From Sphingomonadales bacterium (GTDB lineage: Bacteria; Pseudomonadota; Alphaproteobacteria; Sphingomonadales; Sphingomonadaceae), in contig JADKCA010000005.1 of assembly GCA_016714795.1 (NCBI GenBank), positions 124,001-188,000 on the forward strand: a stretch of 64,000 bases of DNA. Direction: 5' to 3'. The notes beneath the pieces are model-generated. The model did no database searches. It saw only the letters and a program-made list of their open reading frames with translations, and was not told the DNA's origin. Both the position numbers and the translations under genes were made by a program. Of this stretch, positions 43,423 to 51,513 are shown piece after piece. How positions within the stretch are numbered: the first letter of the stretch is position 1; each line of letters opens with the position of its first letter.

Positions 43423-44585
43423 TGGACCTGAACTACACCCCTGCCCAAACCGCCTTCCGCGCCGAAGTCCGCGCGTGGATGGAGGCGCATGTGCCCAAGG
43501 AGCCGCTCATCACGCTGGAATGCCGCGAAGGCTATGACAGCCACGTCGAGTGGGAGCGGACGCTGGCCAGCGGCAATTGGGGCATGGTGACATGGCCGGA
43601 GGCCTATGGCGGACGGGGCCTCGATCTGATCCAGTGGCTGATCTTCGAGGAAGAATATTTCCGCGCTGGCGGCCCCAACCGCGCCAACCAGAACGGCATT
43701 TTCCTGCTCGGCCCGACGATCATGGAGTTTGGCACGGAAGAGCAGAAGCAGCGTTTCCTGACCCCCATGGCGCGCGGGGAAGTGATCTGGGCACAGGCTT
43801 GGTCAGAACCCGGCGCGGGCAGCGACATGGCGGCGATTTCATCGAAAGCCATTCGTGATGGAGACCATTATGTCATCACCGGCCAGAAGACATGGAGCAG
43901 CCGCGCGGCTTTTGCCGATTGGGGCTTCGGCATCTTCCGCACTGATCCCGAATCGAAGCGCCACAAAGGGCTGACCTTCATTCTGTTCGATCTGAACACG
44001 CCCGGCATCACCCGCCGTCCGATCCGGCAGCTGCATGGCGATACCGGCTTTGCCGAGCTTTTCTTCGATGAAGTGCGCGTGCCTGTGGAAAATTGTCTGG
44101 CAGGCGAAGGACAGGGCTGGAACGTCGCGATGGCGACCGCCGGGTTTGAGCGCGGGCTGATGCTGCGCTCTCCGGGCCGCTTTCAGGCGACGGCCAAGCG
44201 TCTGGTAGAGCTGTATCGCACCCATGAGGCCGAAGCGTCTCCTGCTGCGCGCGAAGCCGTCACGCAGGCGTGGATGGCCGCCCAAGCCTATGCTTACAAC
44301 ACTTATGGCGTGGCGGCGAAGATCATGGCGGGCGGAAAGATCGGCGCGGAAGCCAGTCTCAACAAGATTTTCTGGTCCGAGCTCGACCGGTCGATGCACC
44401 GCACTGCCATGCAGTTGCTCGGCGCGGCGGCAGAGCTGAAACGATTCGATGATGGCCGCGTCAACCAGTGGCTGGAGGGTTATATCTTCTCGCTCTCCGG
44501 CCCGATCTATGCAGGATCGAACGAAGTGCAGCGCAACATCACAGCCGAACGCCTGTTGGGGCTGCCACGGGTAGGAGCGGGCTGA
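43422..44585 (+). CDS. Acyl-CoA dehydrogenase, large subunit of a heteromeric pair
   Basis: A 387-residue acyl-CoA dehydrogenase. WAQAWSEPGAGSDMAAI is the FAD/substrate loop, GQKTWSSRAAFADW, DTGFAELFFDEV, and YAGSNEVQRNITAERLLGLP the C-terminal adenine-binding segment. Its partner follows with a one-base overlap, as in the alpha2beta2 steroid FadEs. By position and size it may equal FadE31 or FadE32 of the KstR2 regulon, acting late on MOODA-CoA-derived intermediates. The exact equivalence needs alignment. Confidence 0.85.
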   Translation: MDLNYTPAQTAFRAEVRAWMEAHVPKEPLITLECREGYDSHVEWERTLASGNWGMVTWPEAYGGRGLDLIQWLIFEEEYFRAGGPNRANQNGIFLLGPTIMEFGTEEQKQRFLTPMARGEVIWAQAWSEPGAGSDMAAISSKAIRDGDHYVITGQKTWSSRAAFADWGFGIFRTDPESKRHKGLTFILFDLNTPGITRRPIRQLHGDTGFAELFFDEVRVPVENCLAGEGQGWNVAMATAGFERGLMLRSPGRFQATAKRLVELYRTHEAEASPAAREAVTQAWMAAQAYAYNTYGVAAKIMAGGKIGAEASLNKIFWSELDRSMHRTAMQLLGAAAELKRFDDGRVNQWLEGYIFSLSGPIYAGSNEVQRNITAERLLGLPRVGAG

Positions 44586-45520
44586 TGGATTTCCGGTTCA
44601 CTGAAGACCAGCTGACGCTCGCCGAAACCGTCCGCGATTATCTCGTGGGAACGCACGGGCCGGACGTGCTGCGGCGTCTGGATGCAGAAAATGCGCGTGA
44701 TCCTGCGATCTGGCAAGGGCTGGTCGATATGGGGCTCACCGGGTTGCTCGTGCCCGAAGAACAGGGCGGGCTTGGCATGGGACTGCTGGAGGCCGCGCTG
44801 ATTGCCGCCGAATGCGGCCGGGCCTGTCTGGCTGAGCCGCTGGTCGATACCGCCTTTGTGGGAGTGCCGTGGTTGCTGGCCAAGGGCGAGACCGGGCAAC
44901 TGGCCGCGATTGCAGCGGGTGAGATCAAGCTGCCCTTGCCGCACGCAATCAACCCGTGGGTGGCGGATGCCCCCTCTCGCGGGAATGACGAATTGGTGAG
45001 CGTAGACCCCTTGCGCGTCCTGTCGAAAGGCACAGGCGAGGATGACCCCCATCTCCTCAACCTTGCAGCGCTCATGTCCGCAGCCCAGCTTGTCGGTCTC
45101 GCCGATGCCATGCTGAGCCAAGCCACCGAATACGCCAAAATCCGCACCCAGTTTGGCCAGCCGATTGGCGCATTTCAGGGGATCAAGCACCAGCTCGCCA
45201 GCTGCGCTGTCGCTATCGAATTTGCCAAGCCGGTCGTATGGCGCGCAGCAGCGGCGATGCAGGAGGGGCTGGAGTCTGCCCCCATCCATGTCAGCCACGC
45301 CAAGGTGTCCGCGACCGATGCCGCGATGCTGACGGCGGAAACCGCCATCCAGGTCCATGGCGCGATGGGTTACACCTATGAGGTCGATCTCCATTTCTGG
45401 ATGAAGCGCAGCTGGGCACTCGCCGGGGCCTGGGGCAGCCGCGCCTTTCACCTGAAACGGGTGGATGAGGCTGTGCTGGGCGGCACGCACGCTATCGGCC
45501 CCGAACACACATTTGCTTGA
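44585..45520 (+). CDS. Acyl-CoA dehydrogenase, small subunit of a heteromeric pair
   Basis: A 311-residue acyl-CoA dehydrogenase, shortened by about 60-70 residues in the central beta domain compared with the usual length of around 380. FTEDQLTLAETVRDYL, GLLVPEEQGGLGMG, YAKIRTQFGQPIGAFQGIKH and IQVHGAMGYTYEVDLHFWMK. Such shortened subunits form alpha2beta2 FadE heterotetramers with one FAD per pair. Overlaps its partner by one base (TGATG). Likely FadE32/31-type. Confidence 0.83.
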   Translation: MDFRFTEDQLTLAETVRDYLVGTHGPDVLRRLDAENARDPAIWQGLVDMGLTGLLVPEEQGGLGMGLLEAALIAAECGRACLAEPLVDTAFVGVPWLLAKGETGQLAAIAAGEIKLPLPHAINPWVADAPSRGNDELVSVDPLRVLSKGTGEDDPHLLNLAALMSAAQLVGLADAMLSQATEYAKIRTQFGQPIGAFQGIKHQLASCAVAIEFAKPVVWRAAAAMQEGLESAPIHVSHAKVSATDAAMLTAETAIQVHGAMGYTYEVDLHFWMKRSWALAGAWGSRAFHLKRVDEAVLGGTHAIGPEHTFA

Positions 45521-45530
45521 AGGAACCATC

Positions 45531-46682
45531 ATGGCTGAAGCCTATATCATCGACGCGGTGCGCACCCCCATCGGGCGCAAGAAGGGCAGTCTGGCAGGCG
45601 TCCATCCGGCTGATCTGGGCGCGCATCCGATCAAGGCACTGGTGGAGCGCACCGGCATCGACGCCAATCTGGTGGACGATGTCGTCTGGGGCTGCTGCGA
45701 TACCATCGGGCCGCAAGCGGGCGACATTGGCCGCACCGTCTGGCTGGTGGCAGGCCTGCCGCAGCATGTGCCGGGCACGACGATTGACCGCCAGTGCGGC
45801 TCTTCCCAACAGGCGGTGCATTTTGCTGCCCAAGGCGTGATGAGCGGCACGCAGGATCTGGTTGTCGCGGGCGGCTCTCAGGCGATGAACGCCATCCCGA
45901 TTTCGGCGGCGATGCTGGCGGCGGAGCCCTATGGCTTTTCCAACCCGTTCAACACCTCGCCCGGCTGGATCGCGCGCTATGGTGATGGCATTCTCAACCA
46001 GATCAATTCGGCGGAGATGATCGCGAACAAGTGGGAATTGACGCGCGAGCAGATGGAAGCCTTTGCCGTCGCTTCGCACGCCCGCGCTCAGGCGGCTTGG
46101 GATGCTGGCTGGTTCGACGCGGAAGTCGCCCCGATGGCCGAACTCGCGGCGGACGAAACAATCCGCGCGACGACGACGCTGGAAGGCCTCGCTGGATTGC
46201 GCACGGTGCAGGAAGGCGGGATCATCACGGCCGGTATTTCGTCGCAGAATTGCGATGGGGCCGCCGCGATGCTGGTCGCCTCCGAACGCGCGGTGAAGGA
46301 GCACAACCTCAAACCGCGCGCGCGCATCCACCACATCTCGGTGCGTGCCGATGATCCGGTGTGGATGCTGACGGCCCCCATCCCCGCCACCGAATATGCG
46401 CTCAAGAAAGCGGGCATGACGGTGAACGACATTGATCTGTTCGAATGCAATGAAGCGTTCGCCAGCGTGCCGATGGCATGGATGAAGCAACTCGGCATTC
46501 CGCATGAGAAGGTCAATGTTCAGGGTGGTGCCATCGCGCTTGGCCATCCGCTGGGCGCAACCGGCGCGCGGTTGATGACGACATTGCTCAATGCCCTCGA
46601 ACGCACCGGCGGTCGTTATGGCCTGCAAACCATGTGCGAAGGCGGCGGGCAAGCCAACGTCACGATCATCGAGCGGCTGTGA
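45531..46682 (+). CDS. fadA6: FadA6-like thiolase
   Basis: A 383-residue thiolase started at 45531 behind GAAGGAA. YIIDAVRTPIGRKKGSLAGV, TTIDRQCGSSQQAVHFAAQG with the active-site Cys, FECNEAFASVPMAW, and GALALGHPLGATGAR-type ALGHPLGATGARLM with QTMCEGGGQANVTIIERL at the end match FadA6 of Mycobacterium. FadA6 thiolytically removes an acyl-CoA unit after ring C opening. Its stop overlaps the next SnoaL gene by one base. Confidence 0.92.
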   Translation: MAEAYIIDAVRTPIGRKKGSLAGVHPADLGAHPIKALVERTGIDANLVDDVVWGCCDTIGPQAGDIGRTVWLVAGLPQHVPGTTIDRQCGSSQQAVHFAAQGVMSGTQDLVVAGGSQAMNAIPISAAMLAAEPYGFSNPFNTSPGWIARYGDGILNQINSAEMIANKWELTREQMEAFAVASHARAQAAWDAGWFDAEVAPMAELAADETIRATTTLEGLAGLRTVQEGGIITAGISSQNCDGAAAMLVASERAVKEHNLKPRARIHHISVRADDPVWMLTAPIPATEYALKKAGMTVNDIDLFECNEAFASVPMAWMKQLGIPHEKVNVQGGAIALGHPLGATGARLMTTLLNALERTGGRYGLQTMCEGGGQANVTIIERL

Positions 46683-47137
46683 TGCCTGCCAATCCGGCTC
46701 TCGATATTCCTAATCTGCTCTACCTCTATGCAGAGCTGATCGACGGTGCGCGCTTTGATGAAGCTGCCGCGCTGTTCGATCATGCCCGCATCGTGGCGAA
46801 TGGGCATGAGATTCGCGGGCGGGATGCGATTGCCGGCATGTGGAGCCAATGGATCAAGCTTTACGAATGCGGCACGCCGCGCACGCGCCACATCATCACC
46901 AACCCGATCATCACGCTGGCCGAGGATGGCCAGAATGCCCTCTGCCGCTCGCAATGGACGGTCCTCCAGTCTGCGCCCGGCTTCCCGCTGCAAGTGGTGG
47001 CGACGGGGCGGTATCATGACCGGTTTGCGGTGATCGACGGGGCCTGGGCCTTCACCGAACGCGATTATGCCCGCACCGATCTGGCGGGCGATTCCAGTGC
47101 GCACACGCTGCGCCCTTTGATTGAAACAGGACGATAG
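46682..47137 (+). CDS. SnoaL-like NTF2-fold protein
   Basis: A 151-residue NTF2-fold protein (ATG overlaps the thiolase stop). NLLYLYAELIDGARFDEAAA has Tyr and Asp, GHEIRGRDAIAGMW, TPRTRHIITNPIITL with His, and GAWAFTERDYART. Located between fadA6 and an SDR in the C/D-ring operon, it could be a hydratase or isomerase of a CoA intermediate; no mycobacterial KstR2 counterpart is known to me. Confidence 0.72.
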   Translation: MPANPALDIPNLLYLYAELIDGARFDEAAALFDHARIVANGHEIRGRDAIAGMWSQWIKLYECGTPRTRHIITNPIITLAEDGQNALCRSQWTVLQSAPGFPLQVVATGRYHDRFAVIDGAWAFTERDYARTDLAGDSSAHTLRPLIETGR

Positions 47138-47140
47138 ACG

Positions 47141-48046
47141 ATGGGACTTTGTGACGGACGGACAGTCATTATCACCGGCGCGGCGCGCGGGCTGGGGCGG
47201 GCCTATGCGCTTGCTTTCGGCGCCGCGGGTGCGAACGTGGTGGTCAACGACATTGGGACCTCGCTGAATGGCGAAGGGCGCGATACCAGCGCGGCAGACG
47301 CAGTGGTTGCCGAGATCAAGGCAGCAGGCGGCAACGCGCTCGCCAACTATGAGGACATCACCGATTGGGACGGGGCCAAGCGCATCGTCGATGCTGCGGT
47401 AGCTGAATTTGGCGATCTGCATGTGGTGGTGAACAATGCCGGGATCGTGCGCGATCGCATGTTTGTCTCCGCCACGCTGGAAGAATGGGACGCGACGATG
47501 CACGTCCATCTGCGCGGTCATTTCTGCCTCTCGCGCCATGCCGTCGATTATTGGCGCGGCAAGCAGAAGGCGGGCACAAATCCCGATGCGCGGATTATCA
47601 ACACGTCGAGCGGAGCCGGGCTTCAGGGCAGCATCGCACAGGCCGCTTATTCGACAGCGAAGGGCGGCATCGCGTCGCTCACGCTCGTGCAGGCGGCGGA
47701 ACTCGCGCGTTATGGCATCACCGCCAATGCACTCGCGCCTTCCGCCCGCACGCGCATGACCGAACAGGCCTTTGCCGAGAAAATGGCAACCGAAGGCGAG
47801 AGCTTTGACGTGATGGACCCCGCCAATATCGCGCCAACGGTCGTGTGGCTGGGATCGGGCGAGTCCGCGCATGTCACGGGCTGCGTGTTCGAACTCGAAG
47901 GTGGCAAGATCATGCTCGAAGATGGCTGGCGCGAAGGGCCGGTGGTGGATGCCGGGGCGCGCTGGGATCCGGCGGATGTCGGGGCTGCTGTGGACGCATT
48001 GCTCGACAAGCGTGTGGCACCGCGCAAGGTGTGGGGGACGGCCTGA
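47141..48046 (+). CDS. SDR, MFE-type (Rv3548c-like)
   Basis: A 301-residue SDR resembling the dehydrogenase domain of multifunctional enzyme 2. TGAARGLGRAYALAFGAAGA, NVVVNDIGTSLNGEG (acidic residue for NAD), VVNNAGIVRDRMFV, NTSSGAGLQGS, and AAYSTAKGGIASLTL carry the motifs. It matches the KstR2-regulon SDR Rv3548c by pattern. Probable 3-hydroxyacyl-CoA dehydrogenase in C/D-ring beta-oxidation. Confidence 0.83.
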   Translation: MGLCDGRTVIITGAARGLGRAYALAFGAAGANVVVNDIGTSLNGEGRDTSAADAVVAEIKAAGGNALANYEDITDWDGAKRIVDAAVAEFGDLHVVVNNAGIVRDRMFVSATLEEWDATMHVHLRGHFCLSRHAVDYWRGKQKAGTNPDARIINTSSGAGLQGSIAQAAYSTAKGGIASLTLVQAAELARYGITANALAPSARTRMTEQAFAEKMATEGESFDVMDPANIAPTVVWLGSGESAHVTGCVFELEGGKIMLEDGWREGPVVDAGARWDPADVGAAVDALLDKRVAPRKVWGTA

Positions 48047-49101
48047 TGGAATTTGCATTCACCGAAGAACAGGCGATGATCGCGGAGACGGCCAAGGCCT
48101 TCTTCGCTGAGAACGCCACATCCGAACGCACCCGCAAGGCGATGGCCAATGATGGTGTAGACCGCGAACTTTGGGCGAACTTCTGCACTGAACTCGGCCT
48201 CTCCGGCGTCGGCATTGACGAGGCGCTGGGCGGGGCCGGGCTGGGCATGGTAGAATTTGCCATCATCGCCGAAGCCGCTGGCGCGCAGGTCGCAGCAGTT
48301 CCGATGCTTGGTCTTGCCATGGTCGCGCGCGCCCTTGCAGCAGGGGGAAGTGATGCACAAAAGGCGGAGTGGTTGCCCAAGCTGATTTCCGGCGAAGCCA
48401 TCGCGGCTTGCGAAGGCATGCCCTCGCTCGATTTTGACGGGGCCACACTGACCGGGGTGATTGACCCTGTGCCGCACGGGGCCGTGGCCGATCTGTTCGT
48501 GTTCGTCTCTCCGCAAGGTGCGTGGATCGTCCGCGCCGATGCGCCGGGCGTTGCCATCACGGCGCATACCACGATGGACCAGACGCGCCCCTTCGCGCGG
48601 GTGACGCTTGACAAAGCCGCTGCCGAACCGCTGGCCGATGCAGGCGCGGCGATTGCTGCCATTCATCAGGGCGGCTGGATTTGCCTCGCTGCCGAAGCGC
48701 TGGGCGGGGCTCAAGCCTGCCTTGATCGCACGGTGGCGTATGCCAAGGAGCGCATCCAGTTCGGGCGCCCCATCGGTTCGTTTCAGGCCTACAAGCACCG
48801 GCTGGCGGACATGATGATCGAGATCGAGCAGGCGCGCTCCGCCGTCTATTGGGCGGCCTGTGCGGCGGATGAAGGCGCGGAGGATGCAGCGATGGCGCTC
48901 CATGCCGCCAAGTCCTTTTGTGCGGACACCTACTTCATGTGCGCGGGCAATATGATCCAGCTGCACGGCGGCATCGGCTTTACCTGGGAACATGACGCGC
49001 ACCTGTTCTTCAAACGCGCACGGAGCATCCAGACGATGCTGGGCAATGGCAATATGCACCGCGAACAAGTAGCGATGATGGTGCTGGGAGAAGCGGCATG
49101 A
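48046..49101 (+). CDS. ipdE2: IpdE2-like acyl-CoA dehydrogenase subunit
   Basis: A 351-residue acyl-CoA dehydrogenase with one-base overlap with the SDR. FTEEQAMIAETAKAFFAENA, LGLSGVGIDEALGGAGLGMV, YAKERIQFGRPIGSFQAYKH and IQLHGGIGFTWEHDAHLFFK. It is immediately followed, with a 4-base overlap, by the IpdE1-like gene. The pair corresponds to FadE33/FadE30, the alpha2beta2 dehydrogenase acting on the HIP-CoA propionyl side chain. The middle domain is short. Confidence 0.86.
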   Translation: MEFAFTEEQAMIAETAKAFFAENATSERTRKAMANDGVDRELWANFCTELGLSGVGIDEALGGAGLGMVEFAIIAEAAGAQVAAVPMLGLAMVARALAAGGSDAQKAEWLPKLISGEAIAACEGMPSLDFDGATLTGVIDPVPHGAVADLFVFVSPQGAWIVRADAPGVAITAHTTMDQTRPFARVTLDKAAAEPLADAGAAIAAIHQGGWICLAAEALGGAQACLDRTVAYAKERIQFGRPIGSFQAYKHRLADMMIEIEQARSAVYWAACAADEGAEDAAMALHAAKSFCADTYFMCAGNMIQLHGGIGFTWEHDAHLFFKRARSIQTMLGNGNMHREQVAMMVLGEAA

Positions 49102-50276
49102 AACTCGGTTTTTCACGCGCCGAAGAAGATTTCCGCGCCGAATGCGCCGCGTGGCTCAAGGGCCAGATGGCGGGCGAATTTGCCGACATCAAGGGCATCA
49201 CCACGCTGACCGCCAAGGCCGAGCGCCGCAAGGAGTGGGAGCAGCAGCTCGCCGCGCACAAGTGGAGCTGCATCGGTTGGCCAGAGGAGTGGGGCGGCCG
49301 CAATGCCAGCCTTGCCCAGCAGGTGATCTTTGCCGAGGAATATGCGCGTGCAGGCGTTCCCGGGCGCGTCAACCATATCGGCATCGAACTCGCGGGGCCG
49401 ACCATTCTGGCGTTCGGCACCGATGAGCAGAAGAAGCGTTTTCTGCCCGGCATTGCAGCGGGCCAGACGATCTTCTGTCAAGGCTTTTCGGAACCCGATG
49501 CCGGATCAGACCTTGCCAGTGTGCGCACCAAGGCGCGGTTGGAGGGTGACAAATGGGTGGTCAATGGCCAGAAGATCTGGACCAGCCTCGCCCACATCTC
49601 GGACTGGATTTTCGTCGTCTCGCGGTCTGAAGAAGGCTCCAAAGGGCCGAAGGGCCTCACCTTCCTGATGATGCCGCTCGACCAGCCGGGAATCGACGTG
49701 CGCGGGATCAAGCAGATCAATGGCGATGCCGAGTTCAACGAAACCTTCTTCACCGATGCGACCTGTCCGGCGGATTCGCTGATCGGCGCGGTCGGCGGCG
49801 GCTGGCAGATTGCGATGGGGCTGCTCGCGTTCGAACGCGGCGTCTCCACGCTCGGCCAGCAGATGGGGTTCAGGAATGAACTGGACGCGATCATCGCGGC
49901 GGCGAAGGCGAATGGCAGTGCCAATGATCCGCTGATCCGCCAGCGCATCGCCAAGGCCGAAATCGGTTTGCGCCTGATGCGCTATGGCGCGCTCCGGATG
50001 CTTTCCAACACCGATCATTCGAAGATCGATGGCGCGGCGCTCACCTACAAGATCCAGTGGGCAACCTGGCGGCGCAATCTTGGCGAACTCGCCATGGATG
50101 TGCTCGGCCAGATGGGTGAGGTGACAGACAATCCCGAATATGAGTGGGACATGCTGCCCAATCTCTTCCTCTTCTCCCGCTCCGATACCATTTACGGTGG
50201 CACCAACCAGATCCAGCGCAACATGATCGCGGAACGGGCGCTCGGCCTGCCGCGCGAACCAAGGGGCGACGTATGA
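49098..50276 (+). CDS. ipdE1: IpdE1-like acyl-CoA dehydrogenase subunit (FadE30)
   Basis: A 392-residue acyl-CoA dehydrogenase. CIGWPEEWGGRNASLAQQ, RVNHIGIELAGPTILAFGTD, CQGFSEPDAGSDLASVRT, GQKIWTSLAHISDW, AFERGVSTLGQQMGF and NLFLFSRSDTIYGGTNQIQR match FadE30 (IpdE1) of Mycobacterium along the chain. With IpdE2 it desaturates the 5-hydroxy-HIP-CoA side chain. Overlaps IpdE2 and IpdF by 4 bases on each side. Confidence 0.9.
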   Translation: MKLGFSRAEEDFRAECAAWLKGQMAGEFADIKGITTLTAKAERRKEWEQQLAAHKWSCIGWPEEWGGRNASLAQQVIFAEEYARAGVPGRVNHIGIELAGPTILAFGTDEQKKRFLPGIAAGQTIFCQGFSEPDAGSDLASVRTKARLEGDKWVVNGQKIWTSLAHISDWIFVVSRSEEGSKGPKGLTFLMMPLDQPGIDVRGIKQINGDAEFNETFFTDATCPADSLIGAVGGGWQIAMGLLAFERGVSTLGQQMGFRNELDAIIAAAKANGSANDPLIRQRIAKAEIGLRLMRYGALRMLSNTDHSKIDGAALTYKIQWATWRRNLGELAMDVLGQMGEVTDNPEYEWDMLPNLFLFSRSDTIYGGTNQIQRNMIAERALGLPREPRGDV

Positions 50277-51052
50277 GCCTGACACCGACCTACCCTACCC
50301 CCCGCGACCTGCTCAAAGGCAAGACCGTTGTCGTCACCGCCGCTGCCGGAACCGGCATCGGCTATTCCGCTGCCAAGCGTGCGGTGGAAGAGGGCGCGAC
50401 CGTTCTCATCAGCGATTTCCACGAACGCCGTCTGGGCGAGGCGGCGGACCGGATTGCGGCGGAAACTGGCACGCGCCCGGCCACGCATGTCTGCGATGTG
50501 ACCGATCAGGCGCAGGTGGATAGCCTGCGCGATGCGGCCATCGCGGCACTCGGCCATGTTGATGTGCTCATCAACAATGCAGGTCTTGGCGGCGAAGTGA
50601 ATGTCGTCGACATGACCGACGAACAATGGAGCCGCGTGCTCGACGTCACGCTCAACAGCGTGTTCCGCATGACGCGCGCCTTCCTGCCGCACATGCAGGG
50701 TCGAAAGACCGGGGTGATGGTCAATAATGCCTCGGTGCTCGGCTGGCGCGCGCAAAAGGGGCAGGCACATTATGCCGCTGCCAAGGCTGGCGTGATGGCC
50801 TTCACCCGCTGTGCGGCGGTGGAAGCGGCAGAGTTTGGCGTGCGGATCAATGCCGTCGCGCCCAGCATCGCGATGCACCCCTTCCTCGCCAAAGTGACAA
50901 CCGACGAACTGCTCGCCAAGCTGTCCGCACAGGAAGCCTTTGGGCGCCCGGCCGAAGTGTGGGAAGTGGCGAATGTGATGATCTTCCTCGCGTCCGATCT
51001 GTCGAGCTACATGACCGGGGAGATTGTTTCGGTGTCGAGCCAGCGCGCATGA
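50273..51052 (+). CDS. ipdF: IpdF-like SDR
   Basis: A 259-residue SDR, start overlapping the ipdE1 stop. Its nucleotide motif is the unusual VVVTAAAGTGIGYSAAKR in place of TGxxxGIG, with ISDFHERRLGEAADR, LINNAGLGGE, NNASVLGWRAQKGQAHYAAA and EIVSVSSQRA. The same distinctive TAAAGTGIG motif is what I recall for mycobacterial IpdF (Rv3559c), the 5-hydroxy-indane-CoA dehydrogenase. Strong assignment. Confidence 0.9.
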   Translation: MSLTPTYPTPRDLLKGKTVVVTAAAGTGIGYSAAKRAVEEGATVLISDFHERRLGEAADRIAAETGTRPATHVCDVTDQAQVDSLRDAAIAALGHVDVLINNAGLGGEVNVVDMTDEQWSRVLDVTLNSVFRMTRAFLPHMQGRKTGVMVNNASVLGWRAQKGQAHYAAAKAGVMAFTRCAAVEAAEFGVRINAVAPSIAMHPFLAKVTTDELLAKLSAQEAFGRPAEVWEVANVMIFLASDLSSYMTGEIVSVSSQRA

Positions 51053-51510
51053 CTCAAATCTATCCCACCCCCACCGCCCTCATCGGCGCAGAAGGCACTG
51101 CCCTCGGCCCGACCGACTGGCTGCAGATCGATCAGACCCGCGTCAACGGTTTTGCCGAGGTGACGGGCGATCATCAGTGGATTCATGTTGACGAAGAGCG
51201 TGCCAAGGACGGCCCCTTCGGTGGCACCATCGCGCATGGTTACCTTACCATGAGCCTCGTCAATTTCTTTCTGCCGCAGCTCATCGAGGTGCAGGGCTTT
51301 GCTCACGCGGTGAATGTGGGTGCGGACCGGCTGCGCTTTCTCGCGCCCGTCAAGGTGGGCAGCCGCATCCGGGGCGTGGGTGAGATTGTGAGTGTCGAGG
51401 AGATCAAGGGCGCGATCCAGTCGGTCGTGCGCGTGACGGTCGAGATCGAAGGCAGCGACAAGCCCGCCTGCGTGGTCGATACGATCAGCCGCTATTTCCC
51501 CGAAAGCTGA
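51049..51510 (+). CDS. MaoC-like enoyl-CoA hydratase
   Basis: A 153-residue hot-dog-fold hydratase. AEVTGDHQWIHVDEERAK and the GPFGGTIAHGYLTMSL loop are the hydratase-2 signature with Asp and His active-site residues. FLAPVKVGSRIRG is a typical central strand. R-specific hydration of an enoyl-CoA from the side chain of HIP or a later product is likely. It overlaps ipdF by 4 bases. Confidence 0.86.
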   Translation: MTQIYPTPTALIGAEGTALGPTDWLQIDQTRVNGFAEVTGDHQWIHVDEERAKDGPFGGTIAHGYLTMSLVNFFLPQLIEVQGFAHAVNVGADRLRFLAPVKVGSRIRGVGEIVSVEEIKGAIQSVVRVTVEIEGSDKPACVVDTISRYFPES

Positions 51511-51513
51511 GCC

